From NCBI GenBank assembly GCA_020725145.1, contig DYFO01000024.1, positions 1 through 34,171 on the forward strand: 34,171 nucleotides of DNA. The letters run 5' to 3'. A program made the position numbers and the translations under genes. Of the stretch, positions 25,828-33,559 are shown piece after piece. Under the pieces are notes generated by a model. The model was not told the DNA's origin. It saw only the letters and a program-made list of their open reading frames with translations, and made no database searches. Each line of letters starts with the position of its first letter. Within the stretch, counting starts at the first letter, position 1. Origin of the DNA: Symbiobacterium thermophilum (GTDB lineage: Bacteria > Bacillota > Sulfobacillia > UBA995).

Positions 25828-26360
25828 TCGCCCGACCCGAGGGTCCTGCCCAGTTCGAGAGCCTTCAGGCGGTCTTCGGCCCCCCGGTGGAATTTCACCC
25901 GATGCCGGATCGCCTCCGCCGGCACCAATTCGGCCAGCGAAGCGGTGTTGTCGGCATAGGGGTTCACGCCCACGGTGAACAGGACGACGTCCGGCGTGCC
26001 CCACGCGGTGATGGACGCCATGTACCGGCGCAGGGCCCAAGAGGTCTGGCCGGCATACACCGGCGAGCCAAAGGCGACCACCCGGTAGGCCGTGAGATCG
26101 ACGGGCAGGTGCCTGCCCGGACGGTCAAGGGTCACCGTGAAGCCGGTCGCGTTCAGTCCCTGGGCCAGGGTCCGCGCCACGTCCCGGGTCCGCGGGCTCA
26201 GCCCGGGCTGATAGACGATAAGGGCCCGGCGGCTCGGATCCGTCCCTTCCAGGATCTCCGGCCGGCTCCGCCACGACAGGCTATGGGCCGCCATGAAGAC
26301 TGCCATCACGGCACCCCCGACCACGACGACACCGGCCGCCGCCCAGAGGATCAAGCGCAT
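25824..26360 (-). CDS. Membrane-anchored flavodoxin-like protein
   Basis: A 178-residue protein. Residues 1-25 form a membrane anchor. The rest resembles a flavodoxin fold: ALIVYQPGLSPRTRDVARTLAQGL (about 46-70) takes the place of the phosphate-binding loop, and VVAFGSPVYAGQTSWALRRYM (about 91-112) matches the second FMN loop. The first loop departs from the canonical T/S-rich form, so FMN binding is likely but not certain. The ATG at 26360 has GGGAGGAGG about 11 bases upstream. It is coupled to the phosphatidyltransferase gene and divergent from a TIGR04076 gene. Confidence 0.72.
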   Translation of the reverse strand: MRLILWAAAGVVVVGGAVMAVFMAAHSLSWRSRPEILEGTDPSRRALIVYQPGLSPRTRDVARTLAQGLNATGFTVTLDRPGRHLPVDLTAYRVVAFGSPVYAGQTSWALRRYMASITAWGTPDVVLFTVGVNPYADNTASLAELVPAEAIRHRVKFHRGAEDRLKALELGRTLGSGD

Positions 26361-26482
26361 CAGCCTCCTCGCCTCCTCCCGGAATAGGTTCGGCACAGAT
26401 CCCCGCCCTCCTGCCCTTGAGCGGTAGCACCCGGAGGAACCTCCTGCGCGACGGCGAAAGCTCCCGCGGAGGTGATGGCCGC

Positions 26483-26737
26483 GTGAAAGAGGTACTGGTG
26501 GAAGTGATATCGCAAAGAGGCGAGTGCGGCGCGGGGCATCACGTGGGAGAGAGGTTCGTGTGCGGAGGCAAGACCCCCGCCGGCATCTGTGCCGCCGCCT
26601 ACAACGCCCTGTACCCCACGGTGCGGGCACTGGCAGCCGGGGGAAGCTTCCCCTGGGCGAATCCGGACGGCAGCGTGGATCTGGCCTGCCCGGACGGCGC
26701 CAACCCGGTCGTGTTTCGGCTCAAGGTCTCGGAGTGA
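26483..26737 (+). CDS. TIGR04076-family small Cys-containing protein
   Basis: An 84-residue protein. The segment GICAAAYNALYPTVRALAAGGSFPW followed in pieces by SVDLACPDGANPVVFRL matches the TIGR04076 family of small proteins found in anaerobes. It has cysteines at 15, 27, 36 and 69, two of them in the family-conserved places (CxxA...Y and the C of ACPDG). The function is unknown; a metal or redox role is plausible. The GTG at 26483 follows an excellent SD (GGAGGTGAT) six bases away. It ends 17 bases before the end of the convergent formate dehydrogenase gene. Confidence 0.85.
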   Translation: MKEVLVEVISQRGECGAGHHVGERFVCGGKTPAGICAAAYNALYPTVRALAAGGSFPWANPDGSVDLACPDGANPVVFRLKVSE

Positions 26738-26754
26738 ACCGGGGATCTTGGCAG

Positions 26755-29700
26755 CTATAGCGGTTCCAGCCTGACCGCGCACACTTTGAGCGACGGTATC
26801 TTGGACACCGGGTCGAGAGCAGGGCTCGTAACCACATTGGCGCAGCTCTCGGCGAAGTGGAAGGTCATGAACAGCACCCCCTCGGGTACGGCGGTGGTGA
26901 CCTGCGCCACCGCCGTCACACTGCCCCGGCGCGACGTCACCCGTACCGGGCTTCCATCGGCGATGCCGAGGCGGGCGGCATCCCCCGGACTTACCCGCAC
27001 CCGCTCGCGATCCCACAAGGCGTTCAACCCGTGCACCCGGCGGGTCTTGGTGCCGGTATGGTAGTGATACAGCACCCGGCCGGTGGTGAGCAGCAGGGGG
27101 TACTCCGCATCGGGTAGCTCGGCCGACGGCACGTAGGTCAGCGGTCGCAGGCGGGCGCGGCCGGAGGCCGTGAGGAAACGGTCCAGGTGCAGGACGGTGG
27201 TCCCCGGATGATCGGGGGCGGGACAGGGCCAGGGGATCCCTTCCCGCTCCAACCGCTCGTAGCGAATACCCGCATATTGCGGAACCAGGGAGGCGATCTC
27301 CGTCATGATCTCCTCCGGCCCCGACCAGTTGAAGCCCTTCCCTCCCATCCGCCTGGCAAGCGCGGCCACGATCTCCCAGTCGGCGCGGGCCTGACCCGGA
27401 GGGGCTACCGCGCGCCTTATCCGTTGCACCCGGCGTTCGGTATTCGTGAACGTGCCGTCCTTCTCCGCGAAGCAGGCGGCGGGCAACACCACGTCGGCCA
27501 GGGCCGCCGTCTCGCTCAGGAAGATGTCCTGCACCACGAGGAAATCGAGCCGCCGCAGGCTCTGCTCGAGGCGACCGAGGTCCGGCTGGCTCAACATCGG
27601 GTTCTGACCGACCACATACAGTGCCCGTATCGACCCCTCGGCCATCGCCTCCGCCATCTCGGACACCGTCATGCCCGGCTCGGCCGGAAGGGCGACGCCG
27701 TAGGCCTGCTCGAACTTCGCCCGTCGCCCGGCGTCACCGACCGGCTGGTACCCGGGCAGCACGTTCGGCAGAACGCCCATGTCGCAGGCTCCCTGCACGT
27801 TGTTCTGGCCCCGCAGGGGGTTTACGCCTCCCCCGGTCACTCCTACGTTGCCGGTGAGCAGCGCAAGGTTGGCGATGGCGAAGACGTTGTCGGTCCCGTG
27901 CGAATGCTGGGTGATGCCCATGGAGTAGAGGATGGAAGCCGGCAGGCTGGTCGCGTATAGCCGGGCAGCCTCGCGTAGCCGTGCCGCCGGGACGCCGGTG
28001 ATGGTCTGGACCGTCTCCGGGTCGTACGCCGCCAGCGCCTCGCGCAGTTCCTCGTAACCCTCGCAGCGGGCAGCCACGTACTCCTCGTCGACCAGGCCCT
28101 CGTCCAGGATGACGCGGGCCATGCCACAAAGCAGGGCTACGTCGGTTCCCGGGCGGTGCTGCAGCCAGATATCGGCGAAACGGCAAAGATCGATCCAGAG
28201 AGGGTTGGCGACGATGAGGCGGGCACCTTCCCGGACCGCACGCCTGACCTCCACCCCGATCACCGGATGACTCTCGGTGGTGTTCGACCCGATGGAGAGG
28301 ATGCAGGCCGAATGCCTGAGGTCGGCGATGGGGTTGGTCATGGCGCCGGAACCGAAAGACTGCGCAAGCGCCGCGACCGAAGGCGCGTGGCACAGCCGGG
28401 CGCAATGGTCGAGGTGGTTGGTCCCCAGCACCGCCCGGGCGAATTTCTGCAAGGCGTACATGTCCTCGTTGGTCGACCGCGCGGAGCCGACCACCGCAAC
28501 GGTCCGCGCCCGCCGCAGCCCTTCGGCCACCACATCCAGGGCCTCTTCCCAGCTTGCGGGCACCAGTTCACCCTGGCGGCGGATCAGAGGGGTGGTCAGT
28601 CGGTCCGGATGCCGGATGAACTCGTAACCGAACCTCCCCTTCACGCACAGCAGCCCACGGTTGACGGGGTTGTCGGGGTCGCCGCGCACGCTCACCACCG
28701 CGTCGCCGCGGACCCCGAGCACGAGGCCGCACCCCACACCGCAGTAGGCACAGATCGTCCTGACCTCGCGGGCGGGTGGAACCTCGCCCCGCGGCACGAT
28801 GGCTCCCGTGGGGCAGGCCGCAAGACACTGCCCACAGGCCTCGCACCTCGTGTCCAGCAGCCCGGGGCTCGGCCCCAGCGTGGCGACCCGGTGGCGCAAG
28901 GCCAGTGCCCCAACTCCCTGCACTTCCTGACAGATGCGGACGCACTGTCCGCAGGCGATGCAGCGGTTGGGATCGTGCTCGATGAAGGGATGGCTACGGT
29001 CCACGGGTCGCCAGTGACGTACCGTGGGGAATTCGTCGCCCTCGAGCCCGAGCTCGCCGGCCACGTCTCGCAGCCGGCAGTCGTGCGCCGCCTTGCAGCC
29101 GCACTCCAGGCAGCGCCGCGCCTCGGCCATGGCCGCCTCGGGCTCGAGCCCGCGGTCGACTTCTCGGAAGTCGCGGATGCGCTCCTCCACCCGCTCGCGC
29201 TCCGTGTGGTGGCGCGGCAGGCGGTCAACGCCTTGGCTCTCCTCGTCCAAGAGCTCATCCCGGTGCCTGACCTTCTGCATGGTGAACTTGCCCGCGGCGA
29301 CCGGCTCATCCTTGCCCTGCAGGTAGCGATGGATGGCGGCGGCCGCCCGGCGGCCCGCACCCACCGCCTCCACCGCGGTGGCGGCACCGGAGGTAAGGTC
29401 GCCGCCCGCGAACACGCCGGGTAGGCCGGTAGCCTGGCTCTCGGGGTCCACGCCCAGCGTGCCGCCCCGGAGCACCTGCAGACCTTCGATCCCGGCAAAC
29501 GGGGAGGTGTCGGGCGACTGGCCGATGGCGGCGATGACGCTGTCCACTTCCAGCACGAAGTCGGAACCGGGCACCGGCTCGGGCCGTGGGCGACCGCTCG
29601 CGTCCGGATCGCCCAGCCGCATCCGGATCAGCCGCATCCGCAATCCCCCACGATCGCTTGGCTCGATGGCGGTGGGCGCCGCAAGGAAGGAGAGCCGCAC

Positions 29701-30849
29701 GCCCTCTTCCTCGGCATCCCGCACCTCCTCGGGATGGGCGGGCATCTCGGCCCGCGTCCGCCGGTAGACCAGCACGACCTCTTCCGCCCCCAGCCGCAGG
29801 GCGGCACGGGCGGCGTCGATAGCCGTGTTCCCCCCACCGACCACCGCCACCCGGCGACCCGGCTGAATGGGCTCGCCCTCTTCCAGCCGCGCCAGGAAAC
29901 CGATGCCGGAGAGCACCTGAGGCAGATCCTCTCCCGGCACGTTCAGGCGCTGGCTACGGTGGGCGCCGGTGGCGAGGAAGACGGCTTCAAAGCCCTGCTC
30001 CCGCAGGTCATTCAGTGAGAAGTCCTTTCCCAGGGCCTTGCCGGTAACAAGCTCCACACCGTGTCTCAGGATGTAATCGATCTCCCGATCCAGCACATTG
30101 CGCGGAAGCCGGTAGCTCGGAATACCATACCTGAGCATCCCTCCAGGCTTGGGCCGTGCCTCATACACCGTGACCGCATGACCCTCACGGGCGAGGAAGT
30201 AGGCACAGGTCAAGCCGGCAGGCCCTGCGCCCACCACCGCCACCCGCCGGCCGCTCGGGGCAACGGTCGGGATGGGAGCCATCCCCGAAGCGGCCTCGCG
30301 ATCGGCAGCAAACCGCTTGGAGGCGCAGATGGCCACCGCCTCGTCCACCCGCTGACGCCGACAGGTGTCCTCGCAAGGTCTGGTACACACGCGTCCGTGG
30401 ACCCCCGGGAAGGGGTTGGCCTCCCGCACCAGCGCCGCCGCTTCCTCCGGCAGACCGAGGGCAATCAGCTTGAGGTAGTTCTGGACGTCGACGCCCGCGG
30501 GACAGGCAAGCGTGCAGGGGGCCACGCAGTCGGCGTAGTGCTCGGCCAGGATCGCCCGCACGGCACGCCTGCGCGCCTGGAGGACCGCCTCGCTTCCGGT
30601 GATGACCTCAAGACCGTCGGCCACTGGGCTGGAGCAGGAAGGAACGAGCCCTACCCCCTTCACCTCCACCACGCAGACCATGCAGGTACCGGTGGTGCCG
30701 AGCAAGGGGGAGTGACAGAGCACGGGGATGTGCGACCCGGCGGTCCGGGCAGCATCCAGCAGCGTAGCCCCCGCCCGTACGGTGACGGGGTTTCCGTCGA
30801 TCTCCAGGGATACGGTTCGCTCCAGGGTAACGGCGGTGCTCTCAGCCAT
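26755..30849 (-). CDS. Formate dehydrogenase catalytic subunit fused to a GltD/NfnB-like NADP(H)-FAD module
   Basis: One 1364-residue polypeptide. In order: a 2Fe-2S domain (Cys45, 56, 59, 72); a GltD-type N-terminal 4Fe-4S domain (about 100-190) with CTLACPAGVDVQ and CTRPCEDTC; a FAD/NAD(P)-binding module (about 201-515) with VVGAGPAG and VVGGGNTAIDAAR, plus YRRTRAEMP whose arginines suggest NADP(H); a Cys-rich link (580-591); two 4Fe-4S ferredoxin motifs (630-640, 669-679); a molybdopterin Fe4S4 domain (700-735); and the catalytic and MPT-binding domains (about 750-1364). The active site is CARLC(820)HAPSV, with Cys where many enzymes have selenocysteine, followed by His821. It would oxidise formate or reduce CO2 while exchanging electrons with NADP(H). 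Bacillus YrhE-type enzymes lack the GltD-like insert. The upstream neighbour is a zinc-ribbon gene. Confidence 0.92.
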   Translation of the reverse strand: MAESTAVTLERTVSLEIDGNPVTVRAGATLLDAARTAGSHIPVLCHSPLLGTTGTCMVCVVEVKGVGLVPSCSSPVADGLEVITGSEAVLQARRRAVRAILAEHYADCVAPCTLACPAGVDVQNYLKLIALGLPEEAAALVREANPFPGVHGRVCTRPCEDTCRRQRVDEAVAICASKRFAADREAASGMAPIPTVAPSGRRVAVVGAGPAGLTCAYFLAREGHAVTVYEARPKPGGMLRYGIPSYRLPRNVLDREIDYILRHGVELVTGKALGKDFSLNDLREQGFEAVFLATGAHRSQRLNVPGEDLPQVLSGIGFLARLEEGEPIQPGRRVAVVGGGNTAIDAARAALRLGAEEVVLVYRRTRAEMPAHPEEVRDAEEEGVRLSFLAAPTAIEPSDRGGLRMRLIRMRLGDPDASGRPRPEPVPGSDFVLEVDSVIAAIGQSPDTSPFAGIEGLQVLRGGTLGVDPESQATGLPGVFAGGDLTSGAATAVEAVGAGRRAAAAIHRYLQGKDEPVAAGKFTMQKVRHRDELLDEESQGVDRLPRHHTERERVEERIRDFREVDRGLEPEAAMAEARRCLECGCKAAHDCRLRDVAGELGLEGDEFPTVRHWRPVDRSHPFIEHDPNRCIACGQCVRICQEVQGVGALALRHRVATLGPSPGLLDTRCEACGQCLAACPTGAIVPRGEVPPAREVRTICAYCGVGCGLVLGVRGDAVVSVRGDPDNPVNRGLLCVKGRFGYEFIRHPDRLTTPLIRRQGELVPASWEEALDVVAEGLRRARTVAVVGSARSTNEDMYALQKFARAVLGTNHLDHCARLCHAPSVAALAQSFGSGAMTNPIADLRHSACILSIGSNTTESHPVIGVEVRRAVREGARLIVANPLWIDLCRFADIWLQHRPGTDVALLCGMARVILDEGLVDEEYVAARCEGYEELREALAAYDPETVQTITGVPAARLREAARLYATSLPASILYSMGITQHSHGTDNVFAIANLALLTGNVGVTGGGVNPLRGQNNVQGACDMGVLPNVLPGYQPVGDAGRRAKFEQAYGVALPAEPGMTVSEMAEAMAEGSIRALYVVGQNPMLSQPDLGRLEQSLRRLDFLVVQDIFLSETAALADVVLPAACFAEKDGTFTNTERRVQRIRRAVAPPGQARADWEIVAALARRMGGKGFNWSGPEEIMTEIASLVPQYAGIRYERLEREGIPWPCPAPDHPGTTVLHLDRFLTASGRARLRPLTYVPSAELPDAEYPLLLTTGRVLYHYHTGTKTRRVHGLNALWDRERVRVSPGDAARLGIADGSPVRVTSRRGSVTAVAQVTTAVPEGVLFMTFHFAESCANVVTSPALDPVSKIPSLKVCAVRLEPL

Positions 30850-30972
30850 CGGCGTGCCCGGCTCGGTCCGGGCCCTCAGCTCCTTTCCCGCGCCGGCATG
30901 GCCGGCGCTTCGCGCAGGTCCGCGGAACTCTTCGACCCGGGGTCTTGATCTCCTGCCGCCGCGAAGGTCACG
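30850..30972 (-). promoter_or_regulatory. Structured leader of the formate dehydrogenase gene
   Basis: On the minus strand, AAAGGAG (30886-30880) lies 30 bases before the ATG at 30849, too far for a normal SD. Between them GCCCGG (30873-30868) pairs with CCGGGC (30861-30856) around a six-base loop. Folding removes 18 bases and leaves about 12 between SD and ATG. A second perfect hairpin, GCGCCGGC/GCCGGCGC with a three-base loop (30890-30908), lies just upstream of the SD. This suggests translation dependent on RNA structure. Confidence 0.45.
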
Positions 30973-31149
30973 CTACCGGCCTGCCGCACGGTCCACAATG
31001 GCTTGCTTGACCGCCTCCAGAGCCCGGTTTACCTTTGGCACCATGGCCGTCCAGCAGCGAACACAGAAAGATCGGTTGGTGGGGGCGGGCCGCCGGACCC
31101 GTTGGCACCGGCAGCAACGGACAAGCGATGCAAGCTCAATGATTTGCAA
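30973..31149 (-). CDS. Small zinc-ribbon protein upstream of formate dehydrogenase
   Basis: A 58-residue protein from a TTG at 31149, with GGAGGG six bases upstream. Four cysteines in two CxxC-like pairs (C12-C13-x-C15 and C32-x-x-C35), separated by a basic stretch RVRRPAPTNRS, form a probable zinc ribbon. The remainder is a helix with KVNRALEAVKQAIVDRA. I do not recognise a named family. It is the first gene behind a near-consensus promoter and is followed after 123 bases by the formate dehydrogenase, so the two are probably cotranscribed. It could be a regulator or an assembly factor for the enzyme, but nothing in the sequence decides this. Confidence 0.65.
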   Translation of the reverse strand: MQIIELASLVRCCRCQRVRRPAPTNRSFCVRCWTAMVPKVNRALEAVKQAIVDRAAGR

Positions 31150-31183
31150 GGAATTCCCTCCATTACTACAATGTGCCAGGCTT

Positions 31184-31212
31184 AGCATAGTTCACTTTGC
31201 GTGAGGAGTCAA
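31184..31212 (-). promoter_or_regulatory. Promoter of the zinc-ribbon/formate dehydrogenase operon
   Basis: On the minus strand TTGACT (31212-31207) and TATGCT (31189-31184) are separated by exactly 17 bases. Transcription would begin near 31177, about 28 bases before the TTG start. The fit to the sigma-A consensus is very good. Confidence 0.8.
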
Positions 31213-31297
31213 GGCTTGGCCCCACGTTTCGTGGGCTTTCTAGCAGGTGCTGGGTTTGAGATGGTAGGATGAACATGGCACGCGGCGGGGGTGTAGC

Positions 31298-31660
31298 ATG
31301 GTCTTCGCGCAGCGACTCAGACGCCTGCGTCAGGCACGGGGCCTAACTCAGCGCCAGCTGGCCGCCGCCTTTGGCTTTGCTCCCAGCACCATAGCGATGT
31401 ACGAGAGCGGCCGGCGCACACCCGACCTGGAGACGCTTACCCGCCTGGCCGAGTACTTCACGGTGTCCCTCGACTACCTCGTCCGCGAGTCCGGCCCCGC
31501 TCCGCCCGAACCCCTCCCGCCGGACATAAGGGAGTTCGTGGCCAGAGAGGCCAACCGGCCTTACCTCGACCTGGCCCGGGAACTCGCGGAGGAAGGCATC
31601 CGGCCCGATGAGGTCAGGGAACTCTCCCGCTTTATTCGACGGCTGTCCCGCAAGCGCTAG
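31298..31660 (+). CDS. XRE-family helix-turn-helix regulator
   Basis: A 120-residue protein. Residues 6-62 form a Cro/CI-type HTH (LRRLRQARGLTQRQLAAAF, STIAMYESGRRTPDLETL, VSLDYLV). The tail, with YLDLARELAEEGIRPDEVRELSRFI, resembles short XRE regulators common in Bacillota. ATG at 31298 follows a G-rich stretch. It is divergent from the zinc-ribbon/formate dehydrogenase promoter (109 bases between starts of the two transcripts' regions) and precedes the YeiH-like transporter, so it could control either; no operator is obvious. Confidence 0.9.
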   Translation: MVFAQRLRRLRQARGLTQRQLAAAFGFAPSTIAMYESGRRTPDLETLTRLAEYFTVSLDYLVRESGPAPPEPLPPDIREFVAREANRPYLDLARELAEEGIRPDEVRELSRFIRRLSRKR

Positions 31661-31738
31661 GCCATCACCCCCGGGACTCCTTTCCCATAGACTGCGATCG
31701 CCCGTCTTTACCGTCACCGCATGGGAGGAGTCACCGCC

Positions 31739-33097
31739 GTGAAGCAACCCAATCTCGCATTGCCGACTCCGATGGCCACGCCCGCGTCGGCGGGTGGGGC
31801 CTTGCGGACGGCCCGCGGTATCCTGGCGCCCTTGTGGAAGTACGAGGACTGGTGGTGTAACTGGCTGGGAGGCTTGCTGCTCGCCCTGGCCGGCCTGGGA
31901 GTGGTGAAGACGATTCCCCGGCCCGCCACCTGGTCGGTGAACCCGCTGGCGGCGTTACCGCTTTCGAGCCTCCTTCCACTGGCCGGCCTGGGGGTGGGTC
32001 TCGGTCTGCTGACGGCCCTGGCGGTAGCCGCGACTCGGGCTCAGGGAGGTTCGTACCTGGCCGCCTTTCCGGGTCTGTTCGGCCTGGCGGTCATCGCCTG
32101 GACGATCGGTAGCCAGCAACACCTGGCCCACCACGGGTTCAACTACGTGATATGGGCATTAGGCCTAGGGCTGGCCGTCAGCAACACCGTCGGCACCCCC
32201 AAGTGGCTGGTGCCCGCGCTCCGGAGCGAGCTGTTCATCAAGACCGGTTTGGTGCTGCTGGGGGCGGAGATCCTGTTCACCCGGGTGATGGCCCTTGGGA
32301 TCCGCGGACTGGGAGTCGCCTGGCTGGTAACCCCGGTGGTCATCGCCTTCATGTTCTTCTTCGGGACGCGCATCCTGCGCATCCAGAGCAGGGCGCTGGT
32401 GGCAACCATCGCCGCCGCCACCTCGGTCTGCGGCGTATCGGCGGCCATCGCGACGGGAGCGGCCACCCGAGCCCGCAGAGAGGAGATCTCCTTCGCCATC
32501 TCGCTGTCGCTGGTCTTCACCGTGCTCATGATGCTGGCGATGCCGGCGCTTGTCCGCCTGGCCGGCCTCACGCCCACGATCGGTGGGGCCTGGATCGGAG
32601 GAACCGTGGACAGCACGGGAGCTGTGGTAGCAGCGGCTTCCCTGCTGGGACGCGAGGCACTGGAGGTAGCGTCGCTGATCAAGATGATCCAGAACGTGCT
32701 CATCGGCGTGGTGGCTTTCGTCTTCGCCGCGCTGTGGGTCACCCGCGTGGAGGCCGGCCCGGCGGAGCGGCCACGCGCCGCCGAGGTCTGGCATCGCCTG
32801 CCCAAGTTCATCGTAGGCTTCCTTGTGGCCTCCGCCGTGTTCTCCTTCCTGGTCGTGCCCGGCATGGGCGAGACCGCGGCGCAAGCCATCCTCAAGACGA
32901 GCTCACGCCTGCGTGACTGGCTGTTCTGCCTTGCCTTCGTGAGCATCGGCCTGGAGTCCAGGCTGCAAGACCTAATGGGAACCGTCCGTGAAGGTCGCCC
33001 GGTGCTGCTGTACGTGGTCGGCCAGACCTTCAACGTGCTGCTCACGCTGCTGGCCGCCTGGCTGTTCTTCAGGGCTGGCCCCTTACGCATGGGCTGA
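31739..33097 (+). CDS. YeiH/UPF0324-family membrane transporter
   Basis: A 452-residue membrane protein with about eleven hydrophobic segments. TSVCGVSAAIATGAATRARREE (about 238-259), KTGLVLLGAEILF and GTVDSTGAVVAAASLLG are hallmark stretches of the UPF0324/YeiH family, whose members are annotated as putative sulfate or anion exporters. The N-terminal KYEDWWCNWLGGLLLALAG marks the long subgroup with an extra leading segment. I chose the GTG at 31739: GGGAGGAG lies eight bases before it, and the earlier ATG at 31721 runs into that SD. It ends two bases from the convergent secreted-protein gene. The substrate is not certain. Confidence 0.9.
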   Translation: MKQPNLALPTPMATPASAGGALRTARGILAPLWKYEDWWCNWLGGLLLALAGLGVVKTIPRPATWSVNPLAALPLSSLLPLAGLGVGLGLLTALAVAATRAQGGSYLAAFPGLFGLAVIAWTIGSQQHLAHHGFNYVIWALGLGLAVSNTVGTPKWLVPALRSELFIKTGLVLLGAEILFTRVMALGIRGLGVAWLVTPVVIAFMFFFGTRILRIQSRALVATIAAATSVCGVSAAIATGAATRARREEISFAISLSLVFTVLMMLAMPALVRLAGLTPTIGGAWIGGTVDSTGAVVAAASLLGREALEVASLIKMIQNVLIGVVAFVFAALWVTRVEAGPAERPRAAEVWHRLPKFIVGFLVASAVFSFLVVPGMGETAAQAILKTSSRLRDWLFCLAFVSIGLESRLQDLMGTVREGRPVLLYVVGQTFNVLLTLLAAWLFFRAGPLRMG

Positions 33098-33099
33098 GG

Positions 33100-33426
33100 T
33101 CAGCGGGGGGTTACCGTGGTCAACGGTTGCCCCCCTTCGGCGTGCAGCGGGTAATCCACGCGGCGCGGAACGGAGCTGGCCGGGCCGGCAACGCTCTTGT
33201 CCCAGGGATCCATGGTGAGAACCCAGGGCGTGCCGCTGGTTATTGCCACCTGGAGCGCCTGATCTTCCGGACCGGTTTGCAGGTCCAGCGTGAGGCTGGG
33301 AACCACCCGGAAACGGAACGTGACCTGTCCGGATGTCGCGGCGGCGGCGATGCCCGCCAGCGAGCTTACGGTGAGCAGGAGACCAAGGAGCAAGAGGGTG
33401 ATGGACGTGCACTTGCGGATCCACAT
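33100..33426 (-). CDS. Small secreted protein of unknown function
   Basis: A 108-residue protein from ATG 33426, with GGAGG six bases upstream. Residues 1-32 are a clear signal peptide (MWIRK, a Leu-rich core, then AGIAAAA). The mature part of about 76 residues is rich in Val, Thr and Leu, with an alternating beta-type pattern (QVTFRFRVVPSLTLDLQ), and has no cysteines. I recognise no family. It is preceded by a structured leader with its own promoter (33427-33589), so it is probably a regulated single gene. It is convergent with the YeiH-like transporter. Confidence 0.72.
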   Translation of the reverse strand: MWIRKCTSITLLLLGLLLTVSSLAGIAAAATSGQVTFRFRVVPSLTLDLQTGPEDQALQVAITSGTPWVLTMDPWDKSVAGPASSVPRRVDYPLHAEGGQPLTTVTPR

Positions 33427-33558
33427 GGTGTCCTCCGGATAGTGCGGGCGGCCCGAGTCTCCTCGACTGCATACACCGAGAAGACCCCTTCGGGCATCAC
33501 GCCCACGCTTCTCCGGGAACACCATCCCGCAGGGGCGGCGGTAGAAAGGTGCTCCACT
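33427..33558 (-). promoter_or_regulatory. Structured 5' leader with mutually exclusive helices
   Basis: In the minus-strand transcript an outer helix GAGCACC/GGUGUUC (33554-33548 with 33523-33517) encloses a CCGC/GCGG hairpin. Next, CCGGAGAAG (33516-33508) can pair with CUUCUCGG (33483-33476, one bulge). The same CUUCUC stretch can instead pair downstream: GGGUCUUCUC (33487-33478) with GAGGAGACUC (33464-33455), ten pairs with two wobbles. The two cannot form together, as in riboswitches or attenuators. I match it to no known riboswitch class. Confidence 0.5.
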
Positions 33559-33559
33559 C

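Noticed and set aside
28156-29424. 422-codon plus-strand open frame opposite the formate dehydrogenase
   Set aside because: Antisense shadow of clear Fe-S and molybdopterin domains; no recognisable domain of its own.
30820-30821. Selenocysteine codon possibility in the formate dehydrogenase
   Set aside because: The active-site position (residue 820) is encoded by a Cys codon, the frame is uninterrupted, and no SECIS-like requirement arises; the coordinate given is only nominal for the gene.
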